Source: Bradyrhizobium diazoefficiens
Lineage (GTDB): Bacteria; Pseudomonadota; Alphaproteobacteria; Rhizobiales; Xanthobacteraceae
Direction of reading: 5' to 3'
NCBI RefSeq assembly: GCF_016616885.1
Contig: NZ_CP067102.1
Span: 5,980,501-6,044,500 of the forward strand
DNA length: 64,000 nucleotides
The notes below the pieces were generated by a model. It was given only the letters and a program-made list of their open reading frames with translations. It was not told the DNA's origin and ran no database searches. The position numbers and the translations under genes are program-made. Below, piece by piece: positions 24,662 to 32,789 of this stretch; positions within the stretch are counted from its first letter, which is position 1; the number at the start of each line of letters is the position of its first letter.

Positions 24662-25332
24662 GCCTTCTTCGCGATCCAGATCACGTGGCGCGCGCCGCCG
24701 CCCCTGCCGGTGGCGCGCACATTGACCTCGTTGACGTCGAAACCGGCGCTGCCGAGACGCTTGGTGAATGCGGGATTCGGTCCCGACGACCAGATAGCGA
24801 GCACGCCGCCCGGCCGCAGCGCCGTCTTCGCCGCCTTCAACCCGCTCGCACCGTAGAGCGCGTCATTGCCCTTTCTTGTCAGCCCCTCCGGCCCGTTGTC
24901 GACGTCGAGGAGAATGGCGTCGAAGGCCGAGCTCTTCGCCCGGATGATTTCGCCAACATCGGTCTCCCGGATGCTCACCCGGGCATCATCGAGGCTGTCG
25001 CCGAAGACCTCCGCCATCGGGCCTCGCGCCCAGCTGACGACCGCCGGCACGAGCTCGGCGACCACAACCTTCGCCTTGCTTCCGAGCGCGGTGAGCGCCG
25101 CGCGCAAGGTAAAGCCCATGCCGAGGCCGCCGATGAGAACGACGGGCTTGGCAACCGTTTCGATCTGCTTTGCCGCGAGCGTTGCGAGCGCGGCTTCGGA
25201 GCCTGACAGGCGGTTGTTCATCAGCTCGTTGGTGCCGAGCTTGATGGAGAACTCCTTGCCCCGCCGCATCAGGCGAAGCTCCTCGTCGGAACCGGGGATT
25301 TTGGCGGTGTCGATCTTTTCCCAGGGAATCAT
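24658..25332 (-). CDS. Spermidine synthase-like / SAM-dependent methyltransferase-fold protein
   Basis: This is a 224-residue Rossmann-fold protein. The nucleotide-binding glycine loop is VLIGGLGMGFTLRAAL, the ribose-binding acid is VVVAELVPAVV, and AFDAILLDVDNGPEGL matches the spermidine-synthase active-site region. It is shorter than true spermidine synthases (about 285) and lacks a clear polyamine site, so it may be one of the many orphan homologues that bind decarboxylated or normal SAM. It lies between an alpha/beta hydrolase and the CYP102 gene, with no obvious functional link. Confidence 0.75.
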   Translation of the reverse strand: MIPWEKIDTAKIPGSDEELRLMRRGKEFSIKLGTNELMNNRLSGSEAALATLAAKQIETVAKPVVLIGGLGMGFTLRAALTALGSKAKVVVAELVPAVVSWARGPMAEVFGDSLDDARVSIRETDVGEIIRAKSSAFDAILLDVDNGPEGLTRKGNDALYGASGLKAAKTALRPGGVLAIWSSGPNPAFTKRLGSAGFDVNEVNVRATGRGGGARHVIWIAKKA

Positions 25333-25362
25333 GCGAGAGCTTTAGCACGATCGGACGAACAA

Positions 25363-28300
25363 TCACCCTCCCGCCCAAACGTCCAGCACATAGCGGTTCT
25401 TCGCGCCCATCTCCTCGATCCAGCGCGCGCCCGCAGCCGCATCGCTGCCGCTCTTCTCGCGATGGATCGCCACCAGCGCCGCCTTCACATCAGGCTCCAT
25501 CTTGCTGCCATCGCCGCAGACATAGATGATCGCGCCTTGCTCGATCAGCGGCCAGACCTTGTCCTTCTGCGCGGCAAGGACGTGCTGCACATAGGTTTTC
25601 GGTCCATCCGCGCGCGAGAACGCGGTGAACAGTTCGGTGATGCCGCTGGCCGACAGGGCCTTCAGTTCATCCGCATAGAGAAAATCCTGGCCGGGATGGC
25701 GGCAGCCGAAGAACAGCATGGCCGGCCCAAGGGCAGCGCCCCTGGCCTTACGCGCGGCGCGCTCCTGGAGGAAGCCACGGAACGGAGCCAATCCCGTACC
25801 CGGACCGACCATAATGATCGGCACGGATGGATCATCCGGGAGCCGGAAGCCGGCCTTGGTTTCGCGCACGGTCGCGTAGACCGTATCGCCCGTGCGACGG
25901 TTGGCAAGATAGTTCGAGCAAATCCCCTTGTAGACGCCGCGCCCGGAGGCGGCCGGCCCTTCGACCACGCCGACTGTGACGCTACAGCGCGCTGGATCGA
26001 CCGACGGCGAGGACGAGATCGAGTAATAGCGCGGCGCCAGCAGCGAGAGCATTTCCAGGTAGACGTGGAACGGCAGTTCGCAGGCGGGATATTCCAGAAG
26101 AAGGTCGAACACGGATTTGCGTCCGGCCAAAATCTCGCTGCGGTAGCGCTCGAGCGGCTCGGCCTCCTCGCCGACAAAGGCCAGCAGCTTCGGCTTGGTG
26201 ACCGGGCAGCGGGTGTGCTCGGCCATGATCTGGATCTGTTTCCGCGTCGCCTCCTGCTGCAGCTCGACGAACTCGCTGAGCAGACGGCCGACCGACACGG
26301 CATCGCCGACCGGTAACTGCGCGCGGCGACCTTCGGCGACCTGAAGCCTGATCTGGTCGGCCGGCAGGAAACCGAACCGGCGGGCCACCGAATCCACCAG
26401 CGTCGGATCGTTGCGTGGAACCACGCTCAGGTGGTCGCCGACCCGGTAGGCGACATGAGACGGAAGCTGCACCTCGATATGACGCGTCGAGCGCTCGGAC
26501 GGATTGGCGCCGGACTTGGTCTGGAGCTCATCATTGACCAGCACCTTCATCGCCACAGCGCCCCCCTGGGCAACGATGGTGTTGACGGCGGTCACCGCCA
26601 CCGGCTCGATCGCGTACAGCGGATCGTCTTCTGCGGTGCGTGTGAAATTCCAGTCGATGCCGAATTCCCTGGTCGCGACCTGAGCGGCGGCCGGGAACCA
26701 CTTCTGGAACTGGCCGTCGAGATCGCTGCGCGCATCGCCCTCGCCGCGCGGATAGATCGCGCGTGCGCCATGCTTCGACAATTGCTCGTCGATGAAGCGC
26801 GGCACCGATTGATAGGTCGCGGCCCAGTCGCTGTTACCACAGCCGAACACGGCGTAGCGCACGTTGGCGAAGGCGTCTTTCGGCAAGTCGTCACCGAGCC
26901 ATTTGACGAACTGCGTCGCATTGTCAGGCGGCGCACCATTGTAGGAGGCGCAGATGATCAGCACCCCACCCTCCTGCGGCAGCTTGCCGACGTAATCGTC
27001 GAGCGGCCCGAGATGCACGGCAAAGCCGTTGATCTCCGCGAGATCGGCCATGCGCGTCGCAAGTTCCTCGGCCGTGCCGAGATTGGAGCCGAACAGCACC
27101 AGCATCGGCGTGTTATGGCCGGGCCGCGTCGTCGGCTGGCGTGGCGCTTTCGGGCCCGAAGCCGCCGCCACCGCGGGCCCGCCATAGACCCCGCGCTCGC
27201 GATCGGCACGCGGACGCACTTTGATCTTGAAGCCTTCCGGCTTCATCGTCAGCGTTTCCTTCAGATGCATCTGGTAACGCTGGTGATCGATCAGCTTGAA
27301 GCGCTGGAGGATCATGCCGAGCGCGAGTGCTGCCTCGTGCATGGCGAAGCCGCGGCCGATGCAGGCGCGCTGGCCGTTGCCGAACGGCTTCCAGGCATTG
27401 ATCGGCCGCTTGGCTTCCGCCTCGCGGCTGAAGTTTTCGGGGTCGAAAGCATCGGGATTGGGCCCCCAGACGCTGGGGTCTCGATGCAGCGCGGTCACCA
27501 GGATCGTGGTGAATGTCCCTTTCCTGAGCTTGTACTTGCCGCCGCCGATGGTCTCGTCCTTCAGCGGCGAGATGCCGTAGGCCGGCGCCGGCGGCCACAG
27601 CCGCAGCGCCTCTTTCAGGATCTGCGTGATGTAGGTGAGCTGCGTCACATGCTGATAGGTCGGCTTGGCATTGACGTCCGGGCCGAAGACGCGGTCGACC
27701 TCGTCATAGGCCTTCCTGAGAATGTCCGGATGCTTGAGCAGCGCATAGAGCGTGTAGGACAGCAGGCCGCTGGTGGTCTCGTGGCCTGCGATCAGGAAGG
27801 TGTTGATCTGGTAGCGGATGTTGACGTCATCGAGCTGCTCGCCGGTCGAGCGATCGACGCCGGTCATCATCGCGGCCAGCATGTCCTTCTTGTCGTCAAT
27901 CCCTTCGGCACTCTTGCGGCGCTCGGCGATGATCTCGTCGACCATCCTGTTCATGAAGGCGACGTCTTCATCCAACGTCTTCCGGCGCTTCTGCATCCAG
28001 AGCTGCTCGAACGGCAGGCCGCGCGTCATCATGATGGTTTCGAGCGAGCGCACCAGCGACTCGACAAAGGGATGGTAATCGCGCCGGTAGAATGAGTTGA
28101 AGCGATAGTCGAAACCGCACAGGCCGATCGTGTCGAGCGTCAGCGCCGTCATGTCGTGGACGACGTCGATCTCCTCGTCGGCGTTCAGACGCTCCCATTT
28201 GTGAACGAGCTGCTCGGCGATATCGACCATGCTCGGGTGGTACGACTGCATGGCGCGGTTGCCGAACGGTTGCAGCAGAATGTTGTGCGCCTTGCTCCAG

Positions 28301-28599
28301 TTCGGCTCCTTGGTATCCGCGGTGAACAGGCCGTCGCCGCCGACCGCGCGCACGCGCCGCAGCGCACCGCGCACTGTCTTGTCGAAGCGCTTCTCATCGG
28401 AGAGCTCGTCGACGAGATCATGGCCGGAGACGACGACGATCGGCGACCCCATCATGTCGAGCCAGAAGATCGGGCCAAGCTCCCTGGCAAGCCGCGTCAG
28501 GTGCTGCACCGGCGCGGCCGAGTCCAGCGACAGCATGTTGCCGACCACCGGCTTGGTCGGCGGATGCGGAATCGGGTCCAGACGGTTCTTCGATGACAT
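25363..28599 (-). CDS. Self-sufficient fatty-acid P450 fused to its reductase (CYP102/P450BM3 type)
   Basis: This is a 1078-residue fusion. Residues 1-460 form a P450 with I-helix AGHETT (271-276), ExxR at 330-333 and haem ligand C413 in FGNGQRACIG. A linker leads to a flavodoxin-like FMN domain from about 497 (LVLFGSNLGTAEELA). The C-terminal FAD/NADPH reductase has YYSISSSPSVDP and GPGTGLAPFRGFLQER and ends with a stacking tryptophan (DVWAGG). CYP102 enzymes hydroxylate long-chain fatty acids near the omega end and epoxidise unsaturated ones, using NADPH. The length (BM3 has 1049) and domain order are complete. A ribosome site AGGGGGAT precedes the ATG. It is last in a leftward set with an epoxide hydrolase and a wax ester synthase/DGAT. 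Confidence 0.95.
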   Translation of the reverse strand: MSSKNRLDPIPHPPTKPVVGNMLSLDSAAPVQHLTRLARELGPIFWLDMMGSPIVVVSGHDLVDELSDEKRFDKTVRGALRRVRAVGGDGLFTADTKEPNWSKAHNILLQPFGNRAMQSYHPSMVDIAEQLVHKWERLNADEEIDVVHDMTALTLDTIGLCGFDYRFNSFYRRDYHPFVESLVRSLETIMMTRGLPFEQLWMQKRRKTLDEDVAFMNRMVDEIIAERRKSAEGIDDKKDMLAAMMTGVDRSTGEQLDDVNIRYQINTFLIAGHETTSGLLSYTLYALLKHPDILRKAYDEVDRVFGPDVNAKPTYQHVTQLTYITQILKEALRLWPPAPAYGISPLKDETIGGGKYKLRKGTFTTILVTALHRDPSVWGPNPDAFDPENFSREAEAKRPINAWKPFGNGQRACIGRGFAMHEAALALGMILQRFKLIDHQRYQMHLKETLTMKPEGFKIKVRPRADRERGVYGGPAVAAASGPKAPRQPTTRPGHNTPMLVLFGSNLGTAEELATRMADLAEINGFAVHLGPLDDYVGKLPQEGGVLIICASYNGAPPDNATQFVKWLGDDLPKDAFANVRYAVFGCGNSDWAATYQSVPRFIDEQLSKHGARAIYPRGEGDARSDLDGQFQKWFPAAAQVATREFGIDWNFTRTAEDDPLYAIEPVAVTAVNTIVAQGGAVAMKVLVNDELQTKSGANPSERSTRHIEVQLPSHVAYRVGDHLSVVPRNDPTLVDSVARRFGFLPADQIRLQVAEGRRAQLPVGDAVSVGRLLSEFVELQQEATRKQIQIMAEHTRCPVTKPKLLAFVGEEAEPLERYRSEILAGRKSVFDLLLEYPACELPFHVYLEMLSLLAPRYYSISSSPSVDPARCSVTVGVVEGPAASGRGVYKGICSNYLANRRTGDTVYATVRETKAGFRLPDDPSVPIIMVGPGTGLAPFRGFLQERAARKARGAALGPAMLFFGCRHPGQDFLYADELKALSASGITELFTAFSRADGPKTYVQHVLAAQKDKVWPLIEQGAIIYVCGDGSKMEPDVKAALVAIHREKSGSDAAAGARWIEEMGAKNRYVLDVWAGG

Positions 28600-28634
28600 T
28601 TAGAAGCGTATCCCCCTGCCTCGGTATCCAACGT

Positions 28635-28722
28635 CGTCATTGCGAGTGAAGCGAAGCAATCCAGAAATGTATCCGCGGCGATATGTCTGGATTGCTTCGT
28701 CGCTTCGCTCCTCGCAATGACG
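28635..28722. repeat. Palindromic dispersed repeat, copy 3
   Basis: This 88-bp palindrome begins CGTCATTGCGAG and ends CTCGCAATGACG, with inner arms CAATCCAGA and TCTGGATTG. An extra terminal fragment CTCGCAATGACGA follows at 28725-28737, next to the epoxide hydrolase stop, suggesting partial duplication. Confidence 0.85.
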
Positions 28723-28738
28723 GGCTCGCAATGACGAG

Positions 28739-29734
28739 CTAGCCAAACCGCCTTCTACGCCATTCGATCAGCTTGGCGCTGACCTCTTCCGGCTTCTCCT
28801 GTTGCGTCCAATGGCCGCTGTCCTTCACCAGATATTTCTCCAGATCGGGTATGAGCTTCTCCATGCCGTCCGCCGATGACGGCGGCAGCACCGCGTCGTT
28901 CTCGGCCATGATCATCAGCGCCGGCACCCGCACGGTGTGATCGAGGCCCTCAGAGCGCACCCAGTTGCGCGACATGTTGCGGTACCAGTTGATGCCGCCC
29001 GTGAAACCGGTCTTCGTGAAAGTGTCGACGAACACCTGCTTTTCCTCCGCCGACAAGATCGGCGTGCGCGGGTCGTGCTTGGCGTCATAGCCGGCAATCA
29101 TCTGCGGAAACGCCAAATTGAGCCGTGGCGAGGCGCCGACACCGGCGACCACGTCCTCTGCCGGCGCATCGGCCGGGCGCGGCGCCGGCTTGCGCATGAA
29201 GGCGTCGAAGGTCTGCTCGACGCGACTGCCAAAGATCCGGTCGGGTTCGCGCGCCGGATCCTGGAATTGCACGATGTACATCTTCTCACCGAAGCGCGCA
29301 CGCAACAGCTCGATCGGATCGGCCCAGGCGCGGTTGGTGTGGGGGGTATTGATGCCGACCACGGCGGCGACGCGGTCGATATGGCGCAGCGGCATCTGCC
29401 AGACCACGAAGCCGCCCCAGTCGTGGCCGACGAAGATCGCCTTGTCGATTTTCAGATGATCAAGCAGCCCGACCAGATCGCCGGCCAGATGCTCGATGTC
29501 ATAGGCCTCGACTGGCTCGGGCCGATCGGTCGCGCCATAGCCGCGCTGGTCGGGCGCGATCACGCGGATGCCGGCCTCACTCAGCGCCTTGATCTGATGG
29601 CGCCAGGAGAAGGCGAGTTCGGGCCAGCCATGGCATAGCACCACCGGCGGCTTGTCGGTGACTGGGCCTGCCTCGTAATAGCCCATGCGGATTCCGTTCG
29701 TCGGCGCGAACTTGAGCGGCGGCATTTCGATCAT
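28739..29734 (-). CDS. Epoxide hydrolase-like alpha/beta hydrolase
   Basis: This is a 331-residue soluble epoxide hydrolase-type protein. The HGWPE oxyanion motif and the nucleophile elbow VGHDWGG (D105 instead of serine) are diagnostic; the charge-relay acid lies in MAENDAVLP and the histidine in DSGHWTQQE. Such enzymes open epoxides to vicinal diols through an aspartyl ester. The ATG at 29734 has an AGGAT site. It lies 22 bases after the wax ester synthase gene and upstream of CYP102, so it may process fatty epoxides made by that enzyme. The substrate is inferred from neighbours only. Confidence 0.88.
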   Translation of the reverse strand: MIEMPPLKFAPTNGIRMGYYEAGPVTDKPPVVLCHGWPELAFSWRHQIKALSEAGIRVIAPDQRGYGATDRPEPVEAYDIEHLAGDLVGLLDHLKIDKAIFVGHDWGGFVVWQMPLRHIDRVAAVVGINTPHTNRAWADPIELLRARFGEKMYIVQFQDPAREPDRIFGSRVEQTFDAFMRKPAPRPADAPAEDVVAGVGASPRLNLAFPQMIAGYDAKHDPRTPILSAEEKQVFVDTFTKTGFTGGINWYRNMSRNWVRSEGLDHTVRVPALMIMAENDAVLPPSSADGMEKLIPDLEKYLVKDSGHWTQQEKPEEVSAKLIEWRRRRFG

Positions 29735-29756
29735 TGCAAAAATCCTGACAGACTTC

Positions 29757-31307
29757 TTATTCGGCCGCACCCTTGATGTCGGCCGCGGGTGGCGCATAAG
29801 CCGCTTCGAGCGCGGCAAACTCCTCCGGCAGCATGTCGCACATCACCTGCACGTGAGGAATGATGTTGGCGCCGACGATGAAGCCGAAATCGAGCTGGTC
29901 GCGGTAGCTCTGCACGGTGATGTTGAGCGCCTGCCCATGCGTCGAGATCGACACCGGGAAGATGTGCAGCAGCTCGGCACCTGCAGCATAGAGCGTCTGC
30001 CGTGGGCCCGGCACGTTGGAGACGGTGATGTTCGCCGCCGGCGGCAGCACGTCCGAGAGGTCGGAGCGGCTGTAAAGCAGCGCCATGATCTGAACGATGA
30101 TCGGCGCGCCCAGCATCGAGATGTTGGAGACCTGCGGCATCAACGCCCGCAGCGGATGCGACATCTCCTTCGACTTGGTCGACTGCGCGATGATGGCTTC
30201 CAGCCGTGCCTTGGGGTCCTCGATGTTGGTCGCGATCGAGCAGATCATGCCGAACACCTGGTTGTTGGCCTCGGTATTGCCCTCCTCGCGCAGCGAGATC
30301 GGCACCGCCGCGGTCAGCGATTTCGCCGGTAGCGTGCCGTACTGCTGCAAGTAGCGCCGCACCACGCCGGAGGCGAGCGCCAGCACCACGTCGTTGAGCT
30401 TGCCGCCGGCCTGCTTGGCGAGTGCCTTGGATCGCGACAGCGAGATCGACACGCCGGCAAAGCTACGCTCCGATGAGATCGACTTGTTGAGCATGGTCGG
30501 CGGCGACACCATGCTGGCGAGGCTCTCGCGCGACTTCGGATCGGAAATCTTGCCGAGCACGTCGGCGACACTCTTGACCATCGTCGGGATATTTCCGGCA
30601 AAGCGCACCGCGCTCTCGATCTGGTACATCGCATTGTCGAACAGGATCGAGCCGATGTCGCTCTTGCCGGTGCGCGGCAGTTGCAGATTCTTCGCAGCCG
30701 CCGAGGCATCGAGCGGCTGGGTGAAGAGCTGCTGATACGAGTCGAGCAGATTGGCGGCGATGTCGCGCGGCTCCTGTCCGGGCTTCGACTCGCCTGTCGG
30801 CGGCTCGACCTTTCGCGGGACCGGCGAGATGTCGTAGATCATGTTGGTCAGGGCCGCACCGGCGCCGCCGTCGATGGCGGCGTGGTGCATCTTGGAATAG
30901 AGCCCGACCTCGTTGTCCTTCATGCCCTCGAACACGTAGAACTCCCAGAGCGGACGGGCACGGTTCAGGAGCTTGGCATGCATCCAGCCGACGATGCGCT
31001 CGAGCGTGGCGCGGTCGCGCGGCGCTGGCAGGCTGGCGCGGAAGATGTGACGGTCGATGTCGAACTGATCGTCCTCGACCCAGGTCGGATGATCGATGTC
31101 GAGCGGCGCCTTCTCCAGGCGGGCTTTCAGGATCGGCGCGATGTGCAGCCGCGAGACGATCATCGCCTTGAAGTCTTCGAAGAAGTCGCCCTTGTAATCG
31201 TCAGGCAGGCGAAAGATCGCCATGCTGCCGACATGCATCGGCATTTCCGGCGTTTCCAGATAGAGAAACGACGCGTCCAGCGACGACAGCTTCTTACCGT
31301 CAGCCAT
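29757..31307 (-). CDS. Wax ester synthase/diacylglycerol acyltransferase (WS/DGAT)
   Basis: This is a 516-residue acyltransferase of the bacterial WS/DGAT (Tgs/AtfA) family. The catalytic HHxxxDG motif is MHHAAIDGG (H141, H142, D146), with the family N-terminus LSSLDASFLYLETPEMPMHVG and the C-terminal ANITVSNVPGPRQTLYAAGA. It esterifies acyl-CoA to a long-chain alcohol or diacylglycerol at the membrane/lipid interface. The ATG at 31307 has a GGAGGG ribosome site. It lies between a lipase-like hydrolase and an epoxide hydrolase on the same strand, so this cell probably makes neutral lipid as well as PHA. Confidence 0.93.
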   Translation of the reverse strand: MADGKKLSSLDASFLYLETPEMPMHVGSMAIFRLPDDYKGDFFEDFKAMIVSRLHIAPILKARLEKAPLDIDHPTWVEDDQFDIDRHIFRASLPAPRDRATLERIVGWMHAKLLNRARPLWEFYVFEGMKDNEVGLYSKMHHAAIDGGAGAALTNMIYDISPVPRKVEPPTGESKPGQEPRDIAANLLDSYQQLFTQPLDASAAAKNLQLPRTGKSDIGSILFDNAMYQIESAVRFAGNIPTMVKSVADVLGKISDPKSRESLASMVSPPTMLNKSISSERSFAGVSISLSRSKALAKQAGGKLNDVVLALASGVVRRYLQQYGTLPAKSLTAAVPISLREEGNTEANNQVFGMICSIATNIEDPKARLEAIIAQSTKSKEMSHPLRALMPQVSNISMLGAPIIVQIMALLYSRSDLSDVLPPAANITVSNVPGPRQTLYAAGAELLHIFPVSISTHGQALNITVQSYRDQLDFGFIVGANIIPHVQVMCDMLPEEFAALEAAYAPPAADIKGAAE

Positions 31308-31356
31308 AGGTTCCCTCCGCTTAGATTCGACGGGCGCCTTTGAATGGCACTTCTCG

Positions 31357-32157
31357 TCAGGCCGATACTGCCCGCTCCGGCGGGGCATATGCAATGGCAA
31401 ACGGACCAGCCCGGTCAAATGGCCAGAACTCCCCCTCCGGTTGCGCCAGGCGATCCGCCACGGCCCATAACGCAGCCGGGTTCACCCCGAGCCCGATGTG
31501 GCTTGCGAAACGCACCTCGATATTCTCGGCCCGGTCGGAGGGGTCTAGCAGGCAAGTCCGCCAATTCACGACGCCGTCTGTGCGCGAATAGATCGACGTC
31601 GCCGGCACCGGAAGATCGCCGGCGATCGCTTCGCGCACTTCCGCGAAATCCTCGACCCGCTCGCCGGACAACGCCTCATAGAGCGCCGTCGCGTTGGTGG
31701 CCCGCGCATCATTGGCAAAGGGGCTGCCGAGCGTGATGACAGAGCGGACCATGTCGGGCACCTGGAGCGCGAGATCGCGGGCATAGACGCCGCCGAGGCT
31801 CCATCCGACCAGGCTGACCTTCCGTCCGCTTCCAGCGTGGATTTCGGTGAGGCGCGTGTGCAGGGTTTCCCGCATCCGCGCCAGTCCGCCGAGATTGCGG
31901 CCCATCCGCCCGGCATGCGCGTCATAGCCGAGTTCGCGGAGATAGCGCCGTATCGGTGCCATCGAGAGATCACTGGCGAGAAAGCCCGGAAGCGCCAGCA
32001 CCGGATGGCCGTCTCCCCTGGGCGCGCGCATCAGCAGCGGCGACAGCAGGACGCTTGCGTTGAATTCGAACAGGCTGCGCGCCTCCGCAAGCAGCAGGCC
32101 AAGGCCCGGCGGACGAAGCCGGCCCGAGCCTGGCGCACCGCCGCGCGTGGTCGGCAT
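31357..32157 (-). CDS. Lipase-like alpha/beta hydrolase (paralogue)
   Basis: This is a 266-residue hydrolase with nucleophile elbow GWSLGG (S120), TLGSPFAND and a late ASHIGLGVNPAAL segment likely to hold the histidine. It is a paralogue of the protein at 18441-19211. It starts within the stop codon of the DUF6489 gene and ends 49 bases before the WS/DGAT gene, so it probably belongs to the same transcript and may hydrolyse or remodel the neutral lipids that enzyme makes. Substrate not known. Confidence 0.82.
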   Translation of the reverse strand: MPTTRGGAPGSGRLRPPGLGLLLAEARSLFEFNASVLLSPLLMRAPRGDGHPVLALPGFLASDLSMAPIRRYLRELGYDAHAGRMGRNLGGLARMRETLHTRLTEIHAGSGRKVSLVGWSLGGVYARDLALQVPDMVRSVITLGSPFANDARATNATALYEALSGERVEDFAEVREAIAGDLPVPATSIYSRTDGVVNWRTCLLDPSDRAENIEVRFASHIGLGVNPAALWAVADRLAQPEGEFWPFDRAGPFAIAYAPPERAVSA

Positions 32158-32414
32158 TATTTCTTCTTGTCGCCGCCGCGCGGGCTACCGAGACCGGCCA
32201 TGGTAACGAACATGTCCTGAAACCGTTCCGCGATCTTGGGATCGAAGGTGAACCAGCTCTGGATCAGCGATTCCGGAGAGACCTTATCGATGTTGCTCAG
32301 GACCTGTTGCTGCAGCTTGTCCATCACCGCCGTCTGCATCGGCGAGACATCCGGCAACCCGAAGAACTGGCGGGCCTCGAGGGGGGTGCAGTCGATTTCG
32401 ATATTAACTTTCAT
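32157..32414 (-). CDS. Small conserved protein, DUF6489 type
   Basis: This is an 85-residue acidic/helical protein starting MKVNIEIDCTPLEARQFFGLPDV, which resembles the DUF6489 family often found near phasin and PHA or lipid genes in alphaproteobacteria. No catalytic motif is visible. The middle (MQTAVMDKLQQQVLSNIDKV) is amphipathic and the tail ends in GGDKKK, so a surface or granule-binding adaptor is possible. The ATG at 32414 has a strong GGAGGGG site. It is the first gene of the leftward lipid set; its stop overlaps the hydrolase start. Confidence 0.7.
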   Translation of the reverse strand: MKVNIEIDCTPLEARQFFGLPDVSPMQTAVMDKLQQQVLSNIDKVSPESLIQSWFTFDPKIAERFQDMFVTMAGLGSPRGGDKKK

Positions 32415-32789
32415 GTCCCCTCCGGATGAGATTCGAGCGGCGTCACACAGTATCACCGCGACATGGTGTGCGACGCAAGCGACCTGAGACGTGGGGCCGG
32501 ACGCGGGCTCCCGCAACCGGCGGATATGGTCAATCAAATTGTCGGCGCGAATGGGCGCCGGCGGGCCGATTCCGCCCTCATTCTCGGGACCCGTCTGGCC
32601 GAAAGTCCAATGTCGCCCATGCGCCTGTCGCCCCTAAATTGTTGGTCAGCATTGCTGCACAGCGGTGCAACTTGGCGCGTTCCTTGCTGGAATGGCGCTT
32701 GCACGGGTCGAGAACTCTGGGCAACATGGATCGATCAGCCCCGCCGAACAATCAAAAATCACGGTGCGGGCTAGTGGAGAGGGTCAAGA
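32415..32789. other. Divergent intergenic region between the lipid set and the peptide importer
   Basis: These 375 bases separate two divergent transcription units. No convincing gene was found. They hold the sigma-54-like promoter at 32672-32688, an inverted repeat TGCAC-AGCG-GTGCA at 32657-32670 just upstream of it, and a GAGAGGG ribosome site before 32790. Nothing clear was seen for the leftward promoter. Confidence 0.6.
32672..32688 (+). promoter_or_regulatory. Sigma-54 (RpoN) type promoter for the peptide importer/GGT operon
   Basis: TTGGCGCGTTCCTTGCT matches the -24/-12 consensus TGGCACG-N4-TTGCW with one substitution in the core. The invariant GG (32674-32675) and GC (32686-32687) are exactly 10 bases apart. 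Transcription would start near 32699, 90 bases before the first start codon. This would make import dependent on an NtrC-type activator, as for many nitrogen-scavenging systems. Confidence 0.6.
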
